Origin: Pseudoalteromonas nigrifaciens
GTDB taxonomy: Bacteria > Pseudomonadota > Gammaproteobacteria > Enterobacterales > Alteromonadaceae
Length of the DNA stretch: 64,000 bases
Direction of reading: 5' to 3'
NCBI RefSeq assembly: GCF_002221505.1
Contig: NZ_CP011036.1
Span: 2,108,001 to 2,172,000, forward strand
Part shown: in pieces, positions 8,053 through 17,127 of the stretch
Position numbering within the stretch: position 1 is the stretch's first letter
Layout of the letters: each line of letters starts with the position of its first letter
Notes under the pieces: model-generated
Seen by the model: only the letters and a program-made list of their open reading frames with translations
Told to the model about the DNA's origin: nothing
Databases searched by the model: none
Position numbers and translations under genes: made by a program

Positions 8053-9755
8053 TGAAAATATCTCGTCAAGCCTATGCTGACATGTATGGCCCAACCACGG
8101 GTGATAGAATTCGTTTAGGTGATACCGAATTATGGGTCGAAATAGAACACGACCATACCCATTATGGTGAAGAAGTAAAATTTGGTGGCGGTAAAGTTAT
8201 TCGTGATGGCATGGGTCAAAGCCAACGCTGTGATGACGCCGTTATGGACACGGTTATCACTAACGCAGTGATTATCGACTGGTGGGGCATTATTAAAGCC
8301 GACGTGGGTTTAAAAAATGGCCGCATTGCTGCTATTGGCAAATCTGGCAACCCTGATACACAGCCCGATATAGACATTATTATTGGCCCAGGTACCGAAA
8401 TTATTGCCGGTGAAGGTCAAATTTTGACCGCCGGTGGAGTTGATACCCACGTGCACTATATTTGCCCACAACAAGTTGACGAAGCGCTCATGAGTGGCCT
8501 AACCACCATGATTGGCGGCGGCACTGGCCCAGCAACAGGCTCAGTAGCTACAACACATACACCGGGGCCATGGCATTTAGGCAAAATGATGCAAGCCGTG
8601 GACGATTTACCGATTAATATTGGTTTTCTAGGTAAAGGCAGCGCAAGTACTCCCGAAGCACTTGAGCAACAAATTAAAGCCGGCGCTATGAGTTTAAAAA
8701 TTCATGAAGATTGGGGCGCAGCACCCGCTTCTATTAGCAATGCTTTAGATGTTGCCGATCGCTACGACATTCAAGTTGCCATTCATGCTGATAGCCTCAA
8801 TGAATCTGGTTTCGTGCAAGATACTTTAGAGGCATTTAAAGATCGTTGTATCCACACCTATCATACCGAAGGTGCCGGTGGTGGCCACGCCCCTGATATT
8901 ATTGTTGCTTGTGCTATGCCTAATGTGTTGCCGTCGTCAACTAACCCGACTCGCCCATACACTATTAATACCGTGGATGAGCACCTTGATATGTTGATGG
9001 GTTGTCATCACCTCGACCCTAACATTCCTGAAGATGTAGCCTTTGCCGACTCACGTATTCGCCGTGAAACAATTGCGGCCGAAGATATTCTTCATGATAT
9101 GGGCGTTATTTCGATGATGTCCTCTGACTCGCAAGCCATGGGTCGCATTGGCGAAGTAGTGTGTCGTACGTGGCAAACCGCTCATAAAATGCGCGTGCAA
9201 CGTGGTTTATTACCAGAAGATGAAGCACTGGGCGCCGATAACTTTCGCGCAAAACGTTACATTGCCAAATACACTATTAACCCAGCCATTACTCACGGTA
9301 TAAGCCATGAAGTAGGCTCAATCGAAGTAGGTAAATTTGCAGATTTAGTACTGTGGAAACCGCCATTTTTTGGGGTTAAACCGTCAATTATATTAAAAGG
9401 CGGCATGATTGCAGGTGCGGCAATGGGCGATCCAAACGCAGCTATTTCTACACCACAACCGGTACATTACCGCCGTATGTTTGGTGCATTAGGTAAAGCA
9501 GTAAGTGCAACACGTATGACCTTTGTAAGCCAAGCTGCTATGAATACTGGGCTTGAAGAAAAGCTCGGTTTGAAAAGCCAGCTTGTGGCCTGTAAAAATG
9601 TGCGACAAGTGCGTAAATGCGATATGAAGCTCAATGATGCTTGCCCAGTATTAACGGTAGATCCGCAAACGTATGAGGTTCACGCTGACGGTGTATTACT
9701 TACCTGCGAACCTGCAACTGAATTACCGTTAGCCCAGCGCTACCATTTGTTTTAA
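8052..9755 (+). CDS. ureC: urease subunit alpha (catalytic)
   Basis: The 567-residue nickel metalloenzyme subunit that hydrolyses urea to ammonia and carbamate. All catalytic residues are present: His133 and His135 (DTHVHY), the Lys216 that becomes carbamylated and bridges the two nickel ions (MSLKIHEDW), His245, His271, Asp359, and the mobile-flap Cys318-His319 (MLMGCHHL). Nothing suggests loss of activity. It is coupled to ureB by a one-base overlap; ureE follows after 20 bases. The product gives the cell ammonia from urea and raises local pH. Confidence 0.98.
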   Translation: MKISRQAYADMYGPTTGDRIRLGDTELWVEIEHDHTHYGEEVKFGGGKVIRDGMGQSQRCDDAVMDTVITNAVIIDWWGIIKADVGLKNGRIAAIGKSGNPDTQPDIDIIIGPGTEIIAGEGQILTAGGVDTHVHYICPQQVDEALMSGLTTMIGGGTGPATGSVATTHTPGPWHLGKMMQAVDDLPINIGFLGKGSASTPEALEQQIKAGAMSLKIHEDWGAAPASISNALDVADRYDIQVAIHADSLNESGFVQDTLEAFKDRCIHTYHTEGAGGGHAPDIIVACAMPNVLPSSTNPTRPYTINTVDEHLDMLMGCHHLDPNIPEDVAFADSRIRRETIAAEDILHDMGVISMMSSDSQAMGRIGEVVCRTWQTAHKMRVQRGLLPEDEALGADNFRAKRYIAKYTINPAITHGISHEVGSIEVGKFADLVLWKPPFFGVKPSIILKGGMIAGAAMGDPNAAISTPQPVHYRRMFGALGKAVSATRMTFVSQAAMNTGLEEKLGLKSQLVACKNVRQVRKCDMKLNDACPVLTVDPQTYEVHADGVLLTCEPATELPLAQRYHLF

Positions 9756-9775
9756 TCCATTTTTAGGACAATTAG

Positions 9776-10288
9776 ATGTTTGAATTAACAAAAAGAATAG
9801 ATAGCAACACACAAGATGCTGTGTTCGATACCCTCACCTTGCCATACGAGTTACGTATTCGTGGTCGCCTAAAAGCAGTGACTGACAATGGTCATGATGT
9901 TGGTTTATTTCTTGACCGTGGCCCAGTGCTACGAAATGGCGATTTACTGCGTGCCAGCAGCGGCGAAGTATTTAGTATAAGCGCTGCCGATGAGCCGGTT
10001 ACCACTGCATACATAGAAAACGGCTTGCCTTTGGCACGTTTATGTTACCACTTAGGTAACCGCCATGTGTCACTTGCAATTGGCGTTGATACTGATGGTC
10101 GCCATTGGATACGTTTTCCGCCAGATCATGTATTAGAAGAGTTAGCGGTACTTTTAGGCGCGCAATTAACGCACCATCAAGCACCGTTTGATCCAGAATC
10201 AGGTGCATATGCACACGCGGGTCGTGAGCAATCGCATGCTCACTCCCATGAACATTCACATGCCGATGGTCATACTCATGCACACTAA
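9776..10288 (+). CDS. ureE: urease accessory protein UreE (nickel metallochaperone)
   Basis: A 170-residue dimeric nickel chaperone that delivers nickel to UreG. The body shows the usual features GHDVGLFLDRGPVLRNGD and YHLGNRH. The C-terminal tail is very rich in histidine (SHAHSHEHSHADGHTHAH, nine His in the last 18 residues), the hallmark of UreE forms that bind many nickel ions and may store them. The last 11 bases overlap the ureF start. Confidence 0.95.
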   Translation: MFELTKRIDSNTQDAVFDTLTLPYELRIRGRLKAVTDNGHDVGLFLDRGPVLRNGDLLRASSGEVFSISAADEPVTTAYIENGLPLARLCYHLGNRHVSLAIGVDTDGRHWIRFPPDHVLEELAVLLGAQLTHHQAPFDPESGAYAHAGREQSHAHSHEHSHADGHTHAH

Positions 10289-10985
10289 TACTGAGCCAAC
10301 ACAAAGCAGTGATCTGGCATTATTGGGCTTGATGCAATTGATCAGCCCGGCGCTGCCAATTGGTGCTTTTGCTTGGTCTCAGGGGTTAGAAAGCGCGTTT
10401 GAACTTGGCTGGGTTACTAATGAGCAACAACTTGGCGAATGGTTAGAAGGTGTGCTTGACGACGGTTTAACGCGCTGCGAATTACCGGTACTTGCTCGGC
10501 TACAAAACTGCTGGGCTAAAAGCGACAGCGAAGGTTTAAGCTACTGGAACGACTGGCTACATGCAAATCGTGAAACTGCCGAATTAAGCGATGAAGATAC
10601 CCGCTTAGGCTTAGCTCTGATGCGTTTGCTCAACAGTTTACAGTTACAGCCACAAATCGAGCAAGGTCATGCAGCATTACCGCAAGACCCAGGTTATGTC
10701 ACCGTTTTTGCCTGGTTAGCGCAGCAGCGACAAATTCCAGTACGCCAAAGCTTACTCGGGTTTGTTTGGGGCTGGTTAGAAAACCAACTGGCGGTTGCCT
10801 GTAAAGCAATGCCGCTTGGCCATACTGCAGCGCAGCGTTTAATTGAGCAATTACGGCCTAAAATGGTTATCGCAATCGACACTGCATTAGCATTAGCCGA
10901 CGACCAACTTGGGCCAATTATGCCTGGCTTAGCGCTTGGTAGTGCACAGCACGAAACACAATATTCAAGATTATTTCGAAGCTAA
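10278..10985 (+). CDS. ureF: urease accessory protein UreF
   Basis: A 235-residue helical accessory protein that joins UreD and gates GTP hydrolysis by UreG during nickel insertion. Conserved stretches include LISPALPIGAFAWSQGLE and ETAELSDEDTRLG. Its frame is open further upstream, inside the His-tail codons of ureE, but the ATG at 10278 gives the normal family N-terminus and an 11-base overlap with ureE. No strong ribosome site is seen, which fits translational coupling to ureE. Confidence 0.93.
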   Translation: MHTNTEPTQSSDLALLGLMQLISPALPIGAFAWSQGLESAFELGWVTNEQQLGEWLEGVLDDGLTRCELPVLARLQNCWAKSDSEGLSYWNDWLHANRETAELSDEDTRLGLALMRLLNSLQLQPQIEQGHAALPQDPGYVTVFAWLAQQRQIPVRQSLLGFVWGWLENQLAVACKAMPLGHTAAQRLIEQLRPKMVIAIDTALALADDQLGPIMPGLALGSAQHETQYSRLFRS

Positions 10986-11015
10986 TACGCTTCTATATAC
11001 ACAAGGAAAACAGCA

Positions 11016-11654
11016 ATGACACATTGTTTACGAATCGGCGTTGGCGGCCCAGTTGGCTCTGGCAAAACAGCTTTATTACGTCAATTATGTAAAGCATTGA
11101 AAGATCACTATGATATCGCTGTGGTTACAAACGATATTTATACCCGCGAAGATGCTGACTTTTTACTTAAACACGACGCACTCCCAGCGGACCGTATTTT
11201 AGGAGTAGAAACAGGTGGTTGCCCACATACGGCAATTCGTGAAGATGCTTCTATGAACTTAGCTGCGATTGACGACTTACAAGCACGCCACCCCAATTTA
11301 GAAATAGTACTGGTTGAATCTGGCGGCGATAACTTATCAGCTACTTTCAGCCCAGAGCTTTCTGATTTAACACTTTATGTGATTGACGTGTCTGCTGGCG
11401 ACAAAATTCCACGTAAAGGTGGCCCAGGTATCACTAAGTCTGACTTATTAATAATTAATAAAATTGATATCGCAGAATATGTACATGCTTCGTTAGAGGT
11501 AATGGAACGTGACTCGAAAAAAATGCGCGGTGAACGCCCTTTCGTTTTTGCTAACCTTTACGATGGTGTTGGCTTAGAAGAAATCATCAGCTTTATTTTA
11601 AAGCAAGGCATGTTACCTGAACGCCGACCTGGCAAGCCAAATAGTATTAATTAA
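11016..11654 (+). CDS. ureG: urease accessory protein UreG (nickel-delivering GTPase)
   Basis: A 212-residue SIMIBI-class GTPase that carries nickel and powers its insertion into urease. The P-loop GGPVGSGKT lies at residues 10-18, the Cys-Pro-His nickel motif in [11 protein letters not shown], and the guanine-specificity motif NKID near residue 150. AAGGAA lies 9 bases before the ATG. It directly follows ureF in the operon. Confidence 0.97.
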   Translation: MTHCLRIGVGGPVGSGKTALLRQLCKALKDHYDIAVVTNDIYTREDADFLLKHDALPADRILGVETGGCPHTAIREDASMNLAAIDDLQARHPNLEIVLVESGGDNLSATFSPELSDLTLYVIDVSAGDKIPRKGGPGITKSDLLIINKIDIAEYVHASLEVMERDSKKMRGERPFVFANLYDGVGLEEIISFILKQGMLPERRPGKPNSIN

Positions 11655-11713
11655 GCAACACAATTTTTAATCAAAACACAATTCAATAGTAAAAAATATA
11701 AACGGAGAATAGT

Positions 11714-12298
11714 ATGAAAATAATGACCAAATTACTGATGGGATTAGGCCTAATGCTAACAGCTACTGCAGCTTTAGCCCACCCTGGTCATGGCGTTGAA
11801 ACCCATAACGGTTTTCTTAGTGGCTTGTTACATCCACTGATGGGTATTGACCACTTATTAGCAATGGCAGCAATTGGCTTTTGGAGTATTCGCCAAAGCA
11901 CAGCAATGAAACGCGGCGCGCCATTATTTGTAGTTGGCGGCATGGTTTTAGGTGCGGCCCTTGCTTGGAGTGGCTTAAGCTTTGCAGGCGTTGAAACCGG
12001 TATTGCAATGACCGTATTACTAGCCGGTATTTTAATTGCCACTATGGCTAAATTACCAACCGTATTAGGCGCAAGCTTAGTCGCTTTATTTATGCTTACA
12101 CATGGTTATGCCCACGGTGCAGAAATGGCTGAAGGCGCAAGTATATTGAGCTACATGGCAGGCTTTGTTGTTGCTACTTTAGCTATCACCTTTATTGGTC
12201 GTGGTTTAGGCACACTTATGCTAAAAGCTGATAACCGCGCTACCCGTGCACTTGGCGGTGTTGTTGCTGTAATTGGTGGCGTATTGGCAGTTGGCTAA
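11714..12298 (+). CDS. HupE/UreJ-family membrane protein, probable nickel permease
   Basis: A 194-residue inner-membrane protein with a cleavable signal-like N-terminus ending in ALAHPGHG, then about six hydrophobic segments. The His-rich pieces HPGHGVETH, HPLMGIDHLLA and LTHGYAHGAEMA are the metal-binding signature of HupE/UreJ secondary transporters, which supply nickel to hydrogenase or urease. Its place 59 bases after ureG and its GGAGA ribosome site make it the last gene of the urease operon, feeding nickel to the chaperones encoded before it. Confidence 0.88.
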   Translation: MKIMTKLLMGLGLMLTATAALAHPGHGVETHNGFLSGLLHPLMGIDHLLAMAAIGFWSIRQSTAMKRGAPLFVVGGMVLGAALAWSGLSFAGVETGIAMTVLLAGILIATMAKLPTVLGASLVALFMLTHGYAHGAEMAEGASILSYMAGFVVATLAITFIGRGLGTLMLKADNRATRALGGVVAVIGGVLAVG

Positions 12299-12486
12299 TA
12301 GCAACTGAATTTATTATCCCCATTAGGGTAGCTTTACTGTCGCTAACATAGTTGATGCTATGGTTACCCTTACCTTCAAATCAATGACTATCGAGCAGCA
12401 GCTAGATAGTCTGCGAGAATAAACCCACTTTTAATGTGGTTAATTTTAACCTCATTAAAACTATCTCAGCTAGGAGAAATATCAAG

Positions 12487-13752
12487 ATGAGCGGCACAAT
12501 CATAAAGCTTTCAAGAAACACCAATAATGCACCAAGCAGCACTGTAGCTACACAAACAGTTGCTTTTTCACATTACAATAATATTTCAGCACAATTACCG
12601 ATTGCTCCTAAAAGCGGTAACATTGTAGCTGATGATATAAAAACACAGGCAAAACAGTGTTTAACAAATATTAAAGCGGTTATTGAAAGTATTGATCATG
12701 TTATGGACGATGTGATTAAAATTAATGTGTTTTTAAAAAACATCACAGATATTGATGCTGTAAACGACGTATACGCTAGTTTCTTCCAAGACTACTTACC
12801 AACACGCACAACAGTTGCCGTGGCAGCTTTACCGCTAGAGGGTGCATTAGTACAAATGGATGCGCTTATCTCTAATGGCGAAGGTACTACACCGCAAGCA
12901 CCTTGCGATTTAATTAAAGTAGCAAAAAATAGCAAAAATGCACCTACATGCTCAGTGTCTACGCATACGGTTGCTTTTTCTCATTACAATAATATTTCTG
13001 CTCAGTTACCTGTCGATCCTAAATCGGGAGAAATAGTAACAGGTGGTATAAAAAATCAAACTAAACAGTGTTTAAGCAATATTAAAGCTATTTTAGAGAG
13101 TATTGACGTACCCTTTGACGACATAGTTAAGGTAAATATATTTGTTAAAAATCCGGCAGATATTGACGCAATAAACGAAATTTATACAACCTTTTTTCCA
13201 GACTCAGCTATTGCCAGAGCTGTAGCTTACGTACCAGCTAGATCAACCATGGTTGTTGCAGCACTGCCTATGGATGCTTTAGTACAAATTGATGCAGTTA
13301 TATCCCATGGTGATGGCACACCACCACAAGCAGTTGAGGACAGACACGGCATTATTATTAGAGCAAGTAATACCAAAAATGCCCCCATTAATGCTCTATC
13401 TACACAAACAGTGGCGTTTTCGCACTACAACCATATTTCAGCACAATTACCCATTGATGCAAAAACGGCTAATCTTGTAGCTGATGACGTAACAACACAA
13501 GCAACACAGTGCTTAAACAATATTAAAGCCATTGTAGAGAGTATTGATCATGTTATGGACGACCTTGTAAAAGTTAACATTCAAGTTAAAAACATTAGCG
13601 ATATTGCCGCTATTGATAAAGTGTACGCCAGCTTCTTTAAAGGTGATTTGCCAGCAAGAACTGTGGTAGGCGTATCAGCTATCCCTATGAACGCGCTAGT
13701 ACAAATTGATGCGGTAGTGTCTAACGCTGAAGGTACGCCACCTAAGTTATAA
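12487..13752 (+). CDS. triple RidA (YjgF/YER057c/UK114) domain protein
   Basis: A 421-residue protein made of three consecutive RidA-like domains (residues about 1-140, 145-285 and 290-421), each about the size of a normal stand-alone RidA monomer. Each has NAP...TVAFSHYN.ISAQLP, QCL.NIKA, and an R/acid pair: Arg107/Asp125, Arg252/Asp269 and Arg391/Asp408. RidA enzymes hydrolyse reactive enamine/imine intermediates using this Arg; the acidic partner is usually Glu. RidA normally forms a homotrimer with active sites between subunits, so this chain may fold as a one-chain trimer. Domain 2 has about seven extra residues just before its Arg. Start chosen at 12487 because AGGAGA lies 10 bases upstream; the frame is open from 12436. 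The copies are similar at DNA level, indicating duplication within the gene. A strong terminator follows. Confidence 0.88.
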   Translation: MSGTIIKLSRNTNNAPSSTVATQTVAFSHYNNISAQLPIAPKSGNIVADDIKTQAKQCLTNIKAVIESIDHVMDDVIKINVFLKNITDIDAVNDVYASFFQDYLPTRTTVAVAALPLEGALVQMDALISNGEGTTPQAPCDLIKVAKNSKNAPTCSVSTHTVAFSHYNNISAQLPVDPKSGEIVTGGIKNQTKQCLSNIKAILESIDVPFDDIVKVNIFVKNPADIDAINEIYTTFFPDSAIARAVAYVPARSTMVVAALPMDALVQIDAVISHGDGTPPQAVEDRHGIIIRASNTKNAPINALSTQTVAFSHYNHISAQLPIDAKTANLVADDVTTQATQCLNNIKAIVESIDHVMDDLVKVNIQVKNISDIAAIDKVYASFFKGDLPARTVVGVSAIPMNALVQIDAVVSNAEGTPPKL

Positions 13753-13833
13753 TTGTAAACTGGGTTTATAAGCAATGGTGATTAATCACCAACTAAATAC
13801 AAACATGACTTTAAACGTTAAGTTTGCATAAAT

Positions 13834-13884
13834 AAGGGCAGCGCAAAATCCACTCGGATCTCTACGCTGCCCTTTTTAATTTTT
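13834..13884 (+). terminator. rho-independent terminator after the RidA-fusion gene
   Basis: A 10-bp perfect stem, AAGGGCAGCG (13834-13843) with CGCTGCCCTT (13865-13874), closes a 21-base loop and runs into TTTAATTTTT. The rest of the 408-base gap before prpD, about 13885-14150, is AT-rich and shows no gene and no copy of the TGTCGACA motif found at the prp operon. Confidence 0.85.
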
Positions 13885-14160
13885 GCGTCTCCACTATTAT
13901 CTTGAATTTAGGTAATTAAATACAGATTACACAATATTTAATACAAAAGCGCCCAATATTTCTGTGTACATAATAATTTCACCTAGTCATAAGTGTATTT
14001 TAAATATACGACATTATGTTTACCTGCTTCCCTATTAGCTGGTAACGCCTCGTGCTATGGTTGAAACGTAAACTAGTTAAAAATAAAAGTGTTTAATAAA
14101 TATGTATTAAATACTCAGTGCACATTCTAATCGTTAACATTAAACGAATAAGGATAAAAA

Positions 14161-15648
14161 ATGAGTAATAATGTAGATATTAATAATCGCCCTGATTACG
14201 ACCATGTAATACAAGATATAGCTGATTATGTATTAAATTATAAAGTAAGCAGCAAGGAAGCACTCAATACTGCCCGTAACTGTTTAATAGACACTTTAGG
14301 GTGTGGGCTATTAGCGCTGCGATTTCCTGAATGCAGCAAACTCCTCGGCCCTATAGTAGCAGGTACTATTGTGCCTAATGGTGCACGTGTACCGGGCACA
14401 TCTTTGGTACTCGACCCTGTAAAAGCGGCATGGGATATTGGCTGCATTATTCGCTGGCTCGATTATAACGATACTTGGTTGGCCGCCGAATGGGGTCATC
14501 CGTCAGATAACTTAGGTGCTATTTTAGCCGTTGCTGATCATCTATCCCAAGTGAGACTGAGCAAGGGTGAACAACCTTTAAAAATGCGCGAAGTGCTAGA
14601 AGCCATGATCATGGCGCATGAAATTCAAGGCGTAATAGCGCTAAAAAATTCGTTTAATCGGGTAGGTTTATGCCACGTATTATTAGTACGGGTTGCATCT
14701 ACTGCGGTTGCCACTAAAATGATGGGCGGCAATAAACAACAAATTATGGCCGCTATATCACAAGCTTGGGTAGATGGCTCAGCGCTGCGCACCTATAGGC
14801 ATGCACCCAATGCAGGCTCTCGTAAATCATGGGCTGCTGGCGATGCAACTTCCCGAGCCGTTCATTTAGCTGATATATCTATGCGTGGTGAAATGGGCAT
14901 TCCAAGCGTGTTAACAGCCCCGCAATGGGGGTTTTATGATGTCTCTTTTTCTAAAACCAACAAAGACCAAGCACTTAAACCTGAGGCCGAACGGCAGTTT
15001 TTATTCACCCAAGGCTACGGCAGTTATGTTATGGAAAATATTTTATTTAAAATATCGTTTCCTGCTGAGTTTCATGCCCAAACAGCCGCTGAAGCGTCGG
15101 TTATTTTACATCCTCAGGTAAAAGATCGGCTAGCCGATATTGATAAAATTGTTGTGCGTACTCACGAGTCGGCCATTCGTATTATTTCAAAAACGGGTTC
15201 CCTTGATAACGCAGCCGATCGCGATCATTGTTTACAATACATGATTGCAGTGCCGTTAATATTTGGCAATTTAACCGCTGATCATTACGAAGACGAATTT
15301 CATAACGCACACCCGATTATTGATGAGCTGCGCAACAAAATTCACATTGTAGAAGATGCACGCTTTACCAAAGAATATTTAGAGGATGATAAACGCTCTA
15401 TCGCCAATGCTATTCAGGTTTTCTTTAAAGATGGCAGTAGCACCGAGGACATAGTTATAGAATACCCTGTGGGTCATCGTCGCCGTCGTGAGGAAGGGAT
15501 ACCACTATTGGAGCAAAAATTTAAAGCTAATTTAGCATCCCGCTTTGAGAATAAACAATGCCACACTATTTTCACGCTTTGTAAAAATCAAACAGCGCTT
15601 GAGGCCATGCCTGTAAATAGCTTTATGGACTTATTTGTTATTGAGTAA
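14161..15648 (+). CDS. prpD: 2-methylcitrate dehydratase PrpD (MmgE/PrpD family)
   Basis: A 495-residue iron-sulfur-independent dehydratase that converts 2-methylcitrate to 2-methylaconitate in propionyl-CoA oxidation. It has the PrpD signature stretches [40 protein letters not shown] and [21 protein letters not shown], so it is a true PrpD rather than a remote MmgE relative. AAGGA lies 6 bases upstream of the ATG. It stands apart from the prp operon 8 kb away, which carries acnD and prpF, the genes that normally replace prpD. The cell therefore seems to encode both routes for the same step. Confidence 0.9.
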   Translation: MSNNVDINNRPDYDHVIQDIADYVLNYKVSSKEALNTARNCLIDTLGCGLLALRFPECSKLLGPIVAGTIVPNGARVPGTSLVLDPVKAAWDIGCIIRWLDYNDTWLAAEWGHPSDNLGAILAVADHLSQVRLSKGEQPLKMREVLEAMIMAHEIQGVIALKNSFNRVGLCHVLLVRVASTAVATKMMGGNKQQIMAAISQAWVDGSALRTYRHAPNAGSRKSWAAGDATSRAVHLADISMRGEMGIPSVLTAPQWGFYDVSFSKTNKDQALKPEAERQFLFTQGYGSYVMENILFKISFPAEFHAQTAAEASVILHPQVKDRLADIDKIVVRTHESAIRIISKTGSLDNAADRDHCLQYMIAVPLIFGNLTADHYEDEFHNAHPIIDELRNKIHIVEDARFTKEYLEDDKRSIANAIQVFFKDGSSTEDIVIEYPVGHRRRREEGIPLLEQKFKANLASRFENKQCHTIFTLCKNQTALEAMPVNSFMDLFVIE

Positions 15649-15754
15649 GTACACCGCTGGCTGGTTTATGAAAGCGCGTAGATTTAATTATATGGCCAAG
15701 TAGTTAAGGCCATAACTTTAAAAGTCACAACTCGCGCCAATAAGAGGATTTAAT

Positions 15755-15958
15755 ATGACTGAGCAAAATGAACACAGTATCGCAAACTTTGCAGCGTTAA
15801 AAACCGCCATAGTAAATGCAGAAGAAGAGTCAGTAAAAGCGCTATTAACAAAGCAACCTATGCAAGATCTTGAAAAAAGTTACCTAATCGATTTAGCCAA
15901 ATTAAACAGTAATCAGGCTATTTTAAAGATACTCGAAGATATTCCCGTTAAAAAATAG
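15755..15958 (+). CDS. small protein of unknown function, 67 residues
   Basis: Not recognised. A 67-residue, acidic, probably all-helical soluble protein with no signal peptide or membrane segment (central AEEESVKALLTKQ and SNQAILKILED). AGAGGA lies 7 bases before the ATG and a bidirectional terminator follows the stop, so it looks like a real gene, perhaps cotranscribed with prpD 106 bases upstream. The alternating helix pattern is faintly ankyrin-like, but this is too weak to assign. Confidence 0.6.
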   Translation: MTEQNEHSIANFAALKTAIVNAEEESVKALLTKQPMQDLEKSYLIDLAKLNSNQAILKILEDIPVKK

Positions 15959-15983
15959 CTCATAGCCCTTATACTAAATAGCG

Positions 15984-16018
15984 AATAAAGCTGTGCTATC
16001 TATTAGCACAGCTTTATT
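15984..16018. terminator. bidirectional terminator between the small gene and galM
   Basis: Perfect 14-bp arms AATAAAGCTGTGCT (15984-15997) and the complement at 16005-16018 close a 7-base loop. A/T-rich ends on both sides suit termination of both converging genes. Its right arm touches the galM stop codon at 16018-16020. Confidence 0.8.
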
Positions 16019-16992
16019 TAAATATTTTCAAAGTGATAGCTAATATATTTATTATAAACTTCGCCCGGCTTTAGTATTGAGTTTTCAAAATCTGGAAAGT
16101 TTACTGCATCGCTATAATTTTGAGCTTCTAAACACACTCCCTGATCAGGGCTTAATGGTGCGGCTAAAAATGCACCAGTATAAAGCTGTATAGATGCTTG
16201 GTCGGTGTACAACGACATTTTAACTTTATTGCGTAATGAGCTTAATACCGCTGCAGCTTTGTTTGCTTGTGGCTGATTTATAACAAAACAATGATCAAAC
16301 CCTGTTGGTCCTGTTAGTTGTGGGTGCTGAGCTGACTGCAGACGCTGGCCAATAATAACCGGTTGGTCAAAACAAAAGTCACTATTTTTGACACTTAACA
16401 CTCTACCAGTTGGTAAGCTGTTATTGTCACGCTCTAAATAGCTGGCCGCATTTATTTGTAACGTGAGTGGCAAGCAATTTTGCTCACCTAAATTAAAGTA
16501 GCAATGATTAGTAGCGTTAATAGGGGTTGCTTTATTTGTGGTTGCGCTAAAACTCATAGTCAACTTATTATCATGTGATAAATGATAACGTATTTGCATT
16601 TCAACCTTGCCAGGAAAACCTTGGTCGCCATCTTCTGAGCTTAAGCTCAAAATCACTTCGTTGGCAGTACTCGATTGCACTTGCCAAAAACGCAGAGAAA
16701 AGTTATCCGCACCGCCATGTAAGCAATTTTCACCATCATTTTTACTCAGTAAATATTGCTCACCTTCAAGCTCAAAACTAGCACCACTAATACGATTAGC
16801 AACGCGACCACAGGTAGCACCTAAATAATAAGTATCGGTTAAATAACGACTGCTATCGACATACCCGACTGTCATTTCTGTGGGTGTATCGTTTACCGGA
16901 AATAAAATAGATTTAACCCGCGCGCCATAATTTAATATTTCGACCCGCATGCCTTGCTCATTGCTTAATATATAACTGTGTAATTGATTCAT
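16018..16992 (-). CDS. galM: aldose 1-epimerase (galactose mutarotase)
   Basis: A 324-residue cytosolic mutarotase that interconverts beta- and alpha-D-galactose so that GalK can use it. The substrate-binding Arg lies in GRVANRI, the catalytic His in ATNHCYFNLG, and the catalytic Glu in GVCLEAQNYSDAVNFPDF. Length is normal. It lies 135 bases downstream of the symporter gene, with a terminator between them, so it may need its own promoter or read-through. Confidence 0.93.
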   Translation of the reverse strand: MNQLHSYILSNEQGMRVEILNYGARVKSILFPVNDTPTEMTVGYVDSSRYLTDTYYLGATCGRVANRISGASFELEGEQYLLSKNDGENCLHGGADNFSLRFWQVQSSTANEVILSLSSEDGDQGFPGKVEMQIRYHLSHDNKLTMSFSATTNKATPINATNHCYFNLGEQNCLPLTLQINAASYLERDNNSLPTGRVLSVKNSDFCFDQPVIIGQRLQSAQHPQLTGPTGFDHCFVINQPQANKAAAVLSSLRNKVKMSLYTDQASIQLYTGAFLAAPLSPDQGVCLEAQNYSDAVNFPDFENSILKPGEVYNKYISYHFENI

Positions 16993-17020
16993 TTACTGTT
17001 TTCTTGTTATGTCTATTAGA

Positions 17021-17057
17021 ACACAAAAAAATCAAAGCAACCTAAGCTGCTTTGATT
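17021..17057 (-). terminator. terminator between symporter and galM
   Basis: Arms AATCAAAGCA (17030-17039) and TGCTTTGATT (17048-17057) close an 8-base loop; on the minus strand the hairpin ends in six T. It follows the symporter stop at 17128 and would reduce read-through into galM. Confidence 0.75.
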
Positions 17058-17127
17058 CACTATATTTTGCGTTAAACACGTGAGCAGATAGCTATGGCTG
17101 TCATACTCACTTAGTAAGCATTCTGCA

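Noticed and set aside
9999..10304. 101-codon frame antisense to ureE
   Set aside because: It is a shadow of the His-rich ureE codons and has no features of its own.
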